From Hydrogenophaga sp. (GTDB taxonomy: Bacteria > Pseudomonadota > Gammaproteobacteria > Burkholderiales > Burkholderiaceae_C), in the NCBI GenBank assembly GCA_018335615.1, contig JAGXRS010000235.1, positions 1 to 5,769 on the forward strand: 5,769 bases of DNA, written 5' to 3'. Positions 1 to 5,769 of the stretch are shown piece after piece. Each line of letters begins with the position of its first letter. Position 1 is the stretch's first letter. A model generated the notes under the pieces. It made no database searches, was not told where the DNA came from, and saw only the letters and a list, made by a program, of their open reading frames with translations. Position numbers and translations under genes: made by a program.

Positions 1-6
1 CGGGCG

Positions 7-30
7 GCGCCTGCCTGCGCAGGCGCTTTT
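7..30 (+). terminator. Probable intrinsic terminator of an upstream gene
   Basis: A perfect 8-bp inverted repeat (7-14 with 19-26, GCGCCTGC / GCAGGCGC) encloses the 4-nt loop CTGC and is followed directly by TTTT at 27-30. This is the layout of a Rho-independent terminator, though the T-run is short. It probably ends a gene lying before the window. It also implies that the small gene starting at 66 is either read from a promoter squeezed into 27-65 or depends on readthrough. Confidence 0.55.
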
Positions 31-65
31 CCGCAGCCCGCTCCCCTTTCCTGGACGCTTCTTTC

Positions 66-365
66 ATGCACTACTCTGTTTCCCACCACAAGCTCAAGCT
101 CATCCTCGCTGCCCAGGGCATCAAGACCGGTGACGCCGGCGCCATCGATGCGCTGTTCGGCGGCAAGGACGGCTACTACTGGTATGGCACCGTGCGCGAC
201 ATGTGCCCCGAGGGCAAGACGCTGTCGTGGGAGAACCAGTACGCCATGGTCAACGCCATCCAGGCGCACGAGAACGCCACGGCCGAGGAGGACGAGATGA
301 AGCCGCAGGTGCCCAGCGCGGCCAACATCTCGGCGCTCTCGAAGCTGCTGGGCAACCCTATCTGA
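66..365 (+). CDS. Hypothetical protein, 99 residues
   Basis: I do not recognise this protein and assign no function. It looks genuinely coding: nearly all third codon positions are G or C, as in the larger genes nearby, and the frame is open from ATG to TGA. The product is soluble-looking, with no signal peptide and no membrane segment. Residues 1-35 begin with a His/Lys-rich stretch (MHYSVSHHKLKL). An aromatic patch follows (GYYWYGTVRDM, residues 36-46), then WENQYAMVNAIQAHE at 55-69, an acidic stretch at 73-77 (AEEDE), and a Pro/Ala/Ser/Leu-rich tail. There is one cysteine (residue 47). The ribosome-binding site is weak: only GGA at 53-55, ten bases before the start. A terminator-like hairpin lies just upstream, and the next gene starts 126 bases downstream with its own strong Shine-Dalgarno sequence, so co-transcription is possible but not shown. 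Confidence 0.72.
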   Translation: MHYSVSHHKLKLILAAQGIKTGDAGAIDALFGGKDGYYWYGTVRDMCPEGKTLSWENQYAMVNAIQAHENATAEEDEMKPQVPSAANISALSKLLGNPI

Positions 366-477
366 AACCGGCAGGTCGAGCGTGCCGCCTGGGAGACGGC
401 CGGGTTTACCCTGATGGAGTATGGTATGGACCCTTCCGCAGGGCCTGCCCTGGCCTACGCGGCGTCCCCGTTCCCAC

Positions 478-482
478 AGGAG
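478..482 (+). promoter_or_regulatory. Ribosome-binding site that fixes the dctP start
   Basis: AGGAG at 478-482 lies nine bases before the ATG at 492. An in-frame ATG also exists at 414, but it has no comparable site and would put 26 non-signal-like residues in front of the signal peptide, so 492 is preferred. The 126-base spacer between the small gene and this one contains no other feature I can support. A TTTACC at 405-410 has no well-spaced -10 partner. Confidence 0.75.
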
Positions 483-491
483 TACCTACCC

Positions 492-1574
492 ATGGACCGT
501 CGTTCCCTGATCCAGCATGCCGGCATCGCCGGGGTGCTGACCGCTGGCATCGCCCCCGCCGTGCACGCCCAGGCCGCCGTGCGCTGGCGCCTGGCGTCCA
601 GCTTCCCCAAGTCGCTGCCCACCATCTTCGGCGCGGCCGAAAAATTCTCTGAGACCGTCAAAGCGCTTTCCGGCGGGCGGTTCGAGGTGTCGGTCCACGC
701 CGCTGGCGAGCTCCTGCCCGCCTTCGGCGTGGTGGACGCGATCCAGAGCAACACGGTGGAAATGGCGCAAACCGCGCCCTACTACTTCACCGGCAAAGAC
801 GCCATCTTCGCCTTCGGCTGCGCCGTGCCCTTCGGCCTGACTGCCCGCCACATGGACGCGTGGATGGAACATGGCAACGGCCGCACGCTGCTCGACGCGT
901 TCTACGCCAAGTTCAACATCGCCTCGATGAGCTGCGGCAACACCGGCACCCAGATGGGCGGCTGGTACCGCAAGGAAATCAACACCGTGGCCGACCTGAA
1001 GGGGCTGAAGATGCGCCTGGGCGGTGGCCTGTTTGGTGAAGCCATGGCCAAGCTGGGCGTGGTGGCGCAGAACCTGCCAGCGGGTGAGGTTTACCAAGCG
1101 CTCGAAAAGGGCACGCTGGACGCCACCGAATTCGTCGGCCCCTTCGACGACGAACGCCTGGGCTTCAACAAGGTGGCCCCGTTCTATTACTACCCCGGCT
1201 GGTGGGAAGGCGGCGCCGAGCTGGAGTTCTTCATCAACAAGAAGGCCTTCGATGCCCTGTCGGCCGAGAACAAGGCCATCGTGCGCGCCGCCGGTGCCGT
1301 GGCCGCGCGCGACATGACCGCCAAGTACGACGCACAGAACCCACCCGCCCTCAAGCGCCTGGTGGCCGCCGGCACGCAGCTCAAGCCGTTCAGCAAGGCG
1401 CTGATGGACGCGGGCTTCAAGGCTTCGATGGAGGTGTTTGCGGAACACGAGGCCAAGTCGCCCGAGTTCAAGAAGATCCACCAGGACATGCGCGCCTTCC
1501 AGCGCGAACAGATCCTGTGGAGCAAGTTCTCCGAGTGGCGCTACGACAGCTACATCGCCAACGCGAAGATCTGA
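492..1574 (+). CDS. dctP: TRAP transporter periplasmic solute-binding protein (DctP/TakP-like)
   Basis: This 360-residue protein is the extracytoplasmic binding subunit of a tripartite ATP-independent periplasmic transporter; such proteins capture organic acids and deliver them to the DctQ/DctM permease. Residues 1-26 form a signal peptide with a twin arginine at 3-4 (MDRRSLIQ), a hydrophobic core and an Ala-x-Ala-like site (VHA, 24-26), so export by Tat is plausible. The mature part opens with RWRLASSFPKS, typical of the family. Q154 (GTQMGGW) and R175 (KMRLGG) sit where, from memory, the 2-oxo-acid protein TakP coordinates Na+ and binds the substrate carboxylate. The following blocks (LPAGEVYQALEKGTLDA, residues 195-211, then EFVGPFDDERLGF and YYYPGWWEGG) also resemble TakP. 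E213 is followed by Phe where I recall Trp in TakP. A 2-oxo or hydroxy acid ligand is therefore inferred, not shown. No permease genes are adjacent and a terminator follows, so it must pair with subunits encoded elsewhere. Confidence 0.93.
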   Translation: MDRRSLIQHAGIAGVLTAGIAPAVHAQAAVRWRLASSFPKSLPTIFGAAEKFSETVKALSGGRFEVSVHAAGELLPAFGVVDAIQSNTVEMAQTAPYYFTGKDAIFAFGCAVPFGLTARHMDAWMEHGNGRTLLDAFYAKFNIASMSCGNTGTQMGGWYRKEINTVADLKGLKMRLGGGLFGEAMAKLGVVAQNLPAGEVYQALEKGTLDATEFVGPFDDERLGFNKVAPFYYYPGWWEGGAELEFFINKKAFDALSAENKAIVRAAGAVAARDMTAKYDAQNPPALKRLVAAGTQLKPFSKALMDAGFKASMEVFAEHEAKSPEFKKIHQDMRAFQREQILWSKFSEWRYDSYIANAKI

Positions 1575-1585
1575 CACGTTCGGCG

Positions 1586-1602
1586 GCCCGGCCTGGCCGG
1601 GC
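1586..1602 (+). repeat. GC-rich inverted repeat just before the dctP terminator
   Basis: GCCCGGCC at 1586-1593 and GGCCGGGC at 1595-1602 form a perfect inverted repeat around a single T. As RNA it would fold as a stem of about 6-7 bp with a tiny loop. It starts 11 bases after the dctP stop and abuts the terminator stem, so it probably adds to transcript-end stability. Confidence 0.5.
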
Positions 1603-1624
1603 AACCGCCTTCGGGCGGTTTTTT
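1603..1624 (+). terminator. Intrinsic terminator of dctP
   Basis: The stem AACCGCC (1603-1609) pairs perfectly with GGCGGTT (1614-1620) around a TTCG loop closed by C-G, the very stable UUCG tetraloop. The stem runs into an uninterrupted T-run (1619-1624). This is a textbook Rho-independent terminator 28 bases after the dctP stop codon, and it separates dctP from the kinase gene. Confidence 0.9.
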
Positions 1625-1868
1625 CATGCCCGTTTGAAGGGGCGCGGGCTGCGCCATCCACCGCCGGCCTGGCGCCGGCCAGCCACCACCGCACAAGAAA
1701 CGGCGGCGGCTGCCGATACAGAGAAAAGTGCTCATTCAGCGCTTCCCATCCGTCCGGAGCCATCTTGTCCCTCGACCGTCCTGCCTTGCCCGGCGCGGGC
1801 ACCCGCCTTGTTGGGTGCGCGCCTCAGCCTGTGTTCTCGAGCCTGTCACGCCCTGTGCAGGAAACCGC
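1625..1868 (+). other. GC-rich spacer/leader before the hybrid kinase gene
   Basis: This 244-base stretch holds no gene I can support. An in-frame ATG at 1728 would extend the kinase by 47 residues. That extension is rich in Pro, Arg and Cys, does not resemble a domain and lacks a ribosome-binding site, so I treat it as non-coding. The stretch contains several short inverted repeats: 1641-1645 with 1651-1655 (GGCGC/GCGCC), two copies of the palindrome GCCGGC at 1663-1668 and 1674-1679, 1788-1792 with 1796-1800 (GCCCG/CGGGC), and 1799-1804 with 1813-1818 (GCACCC/GGGTGC). The last two overlap and cannot form together. No convincing -35/-10 pair or sigma-54 site was found. Confidence 0.5.
1859..1863 (+). 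promoter_or_regulatory. Ribosome-binding site of the hybrid kinase gene
   Basis: AGGAA at 1859-1863 lies five bases before the ATG at 1869. This supports the 846-residue start over the upstream in-frame ATG at 1728. Confidence 0.65.
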
Positions 1869-4405
<2,537 letters not shown>

Positions 4406-4409
<4 letters not shown>

Positions 4410-4442
4410 GCGACCAGACGCCCTTCGCGCATCCCCGCTCAG
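4406..4442 (+). repeat. Inverted repeat overlapping the kinase stop codon
   Basis: CTGAGCG (4406-4412, containing the TGA stop) and CGCTCAG (4436-4442) are perfectly complementary over 7 bp, with a 23-base loop. No T-run follows, so this is at best a weak or Rho-assisted transcript end, or a 3'-end stabiliser. The next 60 bases up to the thiC promoter candidate hold nothing I can support. Confidence 0.3.
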
Positions 4443-4508
4443 TACCCCGCCACACGCCGCCACCGAGCCGCACGGGCAGGCGCCAGGTCCCACGCTCCCC
4501 GGAACCGA

Positions 4509-4514
4509 TATACA
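4509..4514 (+). promoter_or_regulatory. Candidate -10 element of the thiC promoter
   Basis: TATACA at 4509-4514 is a conspicuous AT-rich island in very GC-rich DNA and is close to the sigma-70 -10 consensus. A start about seven bases later (around 4520-4522) would place the riboswitch P1 helix at the very 5' end of the transcript, which is the expected arrangement. I see no good -35 hexamer: the bases at the right distance (4486-4491) read GGTCCC. The call therefore rests on the -10 match and its position. Confidence 0.45.
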
Positions 4515-4518
4515 CTTC

Positions 4519-4619
4519 GCGCTGCTCCGGGGTGCACGGGCCGAAAGGTCCAGCGCTGAGATGGTCGAAAGACCGAACCCGTGAACTTGATCTGGCTAGT
4601 ACCAGCGAAAGAAGAGCGC
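4519..4619 (+). ncRNA. TPP riboswitch aptamer (THI element) controlling thiC
   Basis: The conserved core of the thiamine-pyrophosphate aptamer is present: GGGGTGC (4529-4535), CTGAGA (4556-4561), ACCCGTGAAC (4577-4586) and TTGATCTGG...ACCAGCG (4587-4607). Helices can be traced. P1 is GCTC/GAGC (4524-4527 with 4614-4617), with an alternative outer pairing 4519-4523/4615-4619. P2 is GGGT/ACCC. P3 is GGGCC/GGTCC with a GAAA loop (4538-4551). An extra GGTC-GAAA-GACC hairpin lies at 4563-4574. P4 is CTT/AAG (4586-4588 with 4609-4611) and P5 is CTGG/CCAG (4592-4595 with 4602-4605). The usual CCUGAUCUGG reads CUUGAUCUGG, but the opposite strand of P4 carries the matching change, which supports a working fold. 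TPP binding is known to repress thiamine synthesis genes, and the gene downstream is thiC. Confidence 0.95.
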
Positions 4620-4647
4620 AGCCCACAGGGCATGCATCCGCCGACCC

Positions 4648-4694
4648 GTTGCACCGCAACCGGTCCGCCCACCGCCACGGTGGGCCGCGGTGCA
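4648..4694 (+). promoter_or_regulatory. Structured middle part of the thiC leader
   Basis: Between the aptamer and the ribosome-binding site lies a strong hairpin: GCCCACCG (4667-4674) pairs with CGGTGGGC (4678-4685) around CCA. An outer 8-bp helix (4650-4657 with 4687-4694, TGCACCGC/GCGGTGCA) can extend it. A smaller hairpin GTTGC-ACC-GCAAC (4648-4660) and the pairing CATGCA/TGCATG (4631-4636 with 4691-4696) compete with that outer helix, as expected for a switching leader. No T-run follows any of these, so intrinsic termination is unlikely. Roles are inferred from pairing alone. Confidence 0.55.
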
Positions 4695-4704
4695 TGGTCT
4701 GGCG

Positions 4705-4745
4705 GGCGGTCTCCGGAGCATCCACCGCCCCAACAGGAGACCGCC
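4705..4745 (+). promoter_or_regulatory. Shine-Dalgarno-sequestering hairpin of thiC (riboswitch expression platform)
   Basis: The thiC ribosome-binding site AGGAG (4735-4739) lies nine bases before the ATG at 4749. GGCGGTCTCC (4705-4714) is perfectly complementary over 10 bp to GGAGACCGCC (4736-4745), which covers most of the Shine-Dalgarno sequence; the loop is 21 bases. This is the classic form of a translational OFF switch. A competing 7-bp hairpin, GGGCGGT (4704-4710) with ACCGCCC (4724-4730), uses the same left strand and would leave the site free. The pairings are read directly from the sequence; the link to TPP occupancy is inferred. Confidence 0.75.
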
Positions 4746-4748
4746 GCC

Positions 4749-5769
<1,021 letters not shown>

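Noticed and set aside
405..430. Possible promoter (TTTACC with TATGGA) before dctP
   Set aside because: The spacing is about 14 bases and both hexamers are poor, so it is not supportable.
414..491. Upstream in-frame start for dctP
   Set aside because: It would bury the signal peptide behind 26 extra residues and lacks a ribosome-binding site, whereas the ATG at 492 has AGGAG at ideal spacing.
486..1802. Long minus-strand open frame (438 codons) opposite dctP
   Set aside because: It mirrors the strong third-position GC bias of dctP. The translation is low-complexity (Gly/Ala/Val/His/Arg-rich) with no domain, and it reads across the dctP terminator.
1728..1868. 47-residue N-terminal extension of the kinase
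   Set aside because: The residues are Pro/Arg/Cys-rich and unlike a domain, the segment contains hairpin-forming DNA, and AGGAA lies just before the ATG at 1869.
4667..4685. Intrinsic terminator in the thiC leader
   Set aside because: The hairpin is strong, but CGCGG and other GC-rich sequence follows it instead of a T-run, so it is better read as part of a translational expression platform.

Overview
The window is GC-rich and about 5.8 kb long. All its genes lie on the + strand and show strong GC bias at third codon positions. The style of the proteins (a TakP-like TRAP binding protein with an RR-type signal peptide, a soluble GAF hybrid kinase, and a ThiC of proteobacterial type) suggests a Betaproteobacterium, probably Burkholderiales/Comamonadaceae. 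That assignment is an inference from sequence character; no taxonomic marker is present. I see no mobile element, CRISPR array, tRNA or rRNA.

Layout: (1) 1-65 holds a small intrinsic-terminator hairpin, presumably ending an upstream gene outside the window. (2) 66-365 encodes an unrecognised 99-residue protein. (3) 492-1574 encodes an exported TRAP-transporter solute-binding protein of the DctP/TakP type. It is followed at once by a textbook UUCG-loop terminator, so it is a single-gene unit with no permease genes beside it. (4) 1625-1868 is a GC-rich spacer with several small inverted repeats. (5) 1869-4409 encodes an 846-residue soluble hybrid histidine kinase with the order GAF, coiled coil, HisKA, HATPase, degenerate receiver-like segment, receiver, Hpt. 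(6) 4410-4748 is the thiC control region: a probable -10 element, a TPP riboswitch (about 4519-4619), and a structured downstream segment ending in a 10-bp hairpin that covers the thiC Shine-Dalgarno sequence. (7) 4749 to the window end encodes the first 340 residues of ThiC, which is cut off by the window edge.

The genes look like four separate transcription units rather than one operon. The best-supported regulatory story is at thiC. TPP, the end product of the pathway, would bind the aptamer and favour the fold that hides the ribosome-binding site. The absence of a U-tract after any leader hairpin argues for translational control rather than intrinsic termination. The kinase has no membrane segments and no separate response regulator within the window, so its signal and output are unknown. 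Nothing here amounts to a clearly new biological system. The points most worth a second look are the leader architecture of thiC, the vestigial receiver of the kinase and the orphan binding protein.
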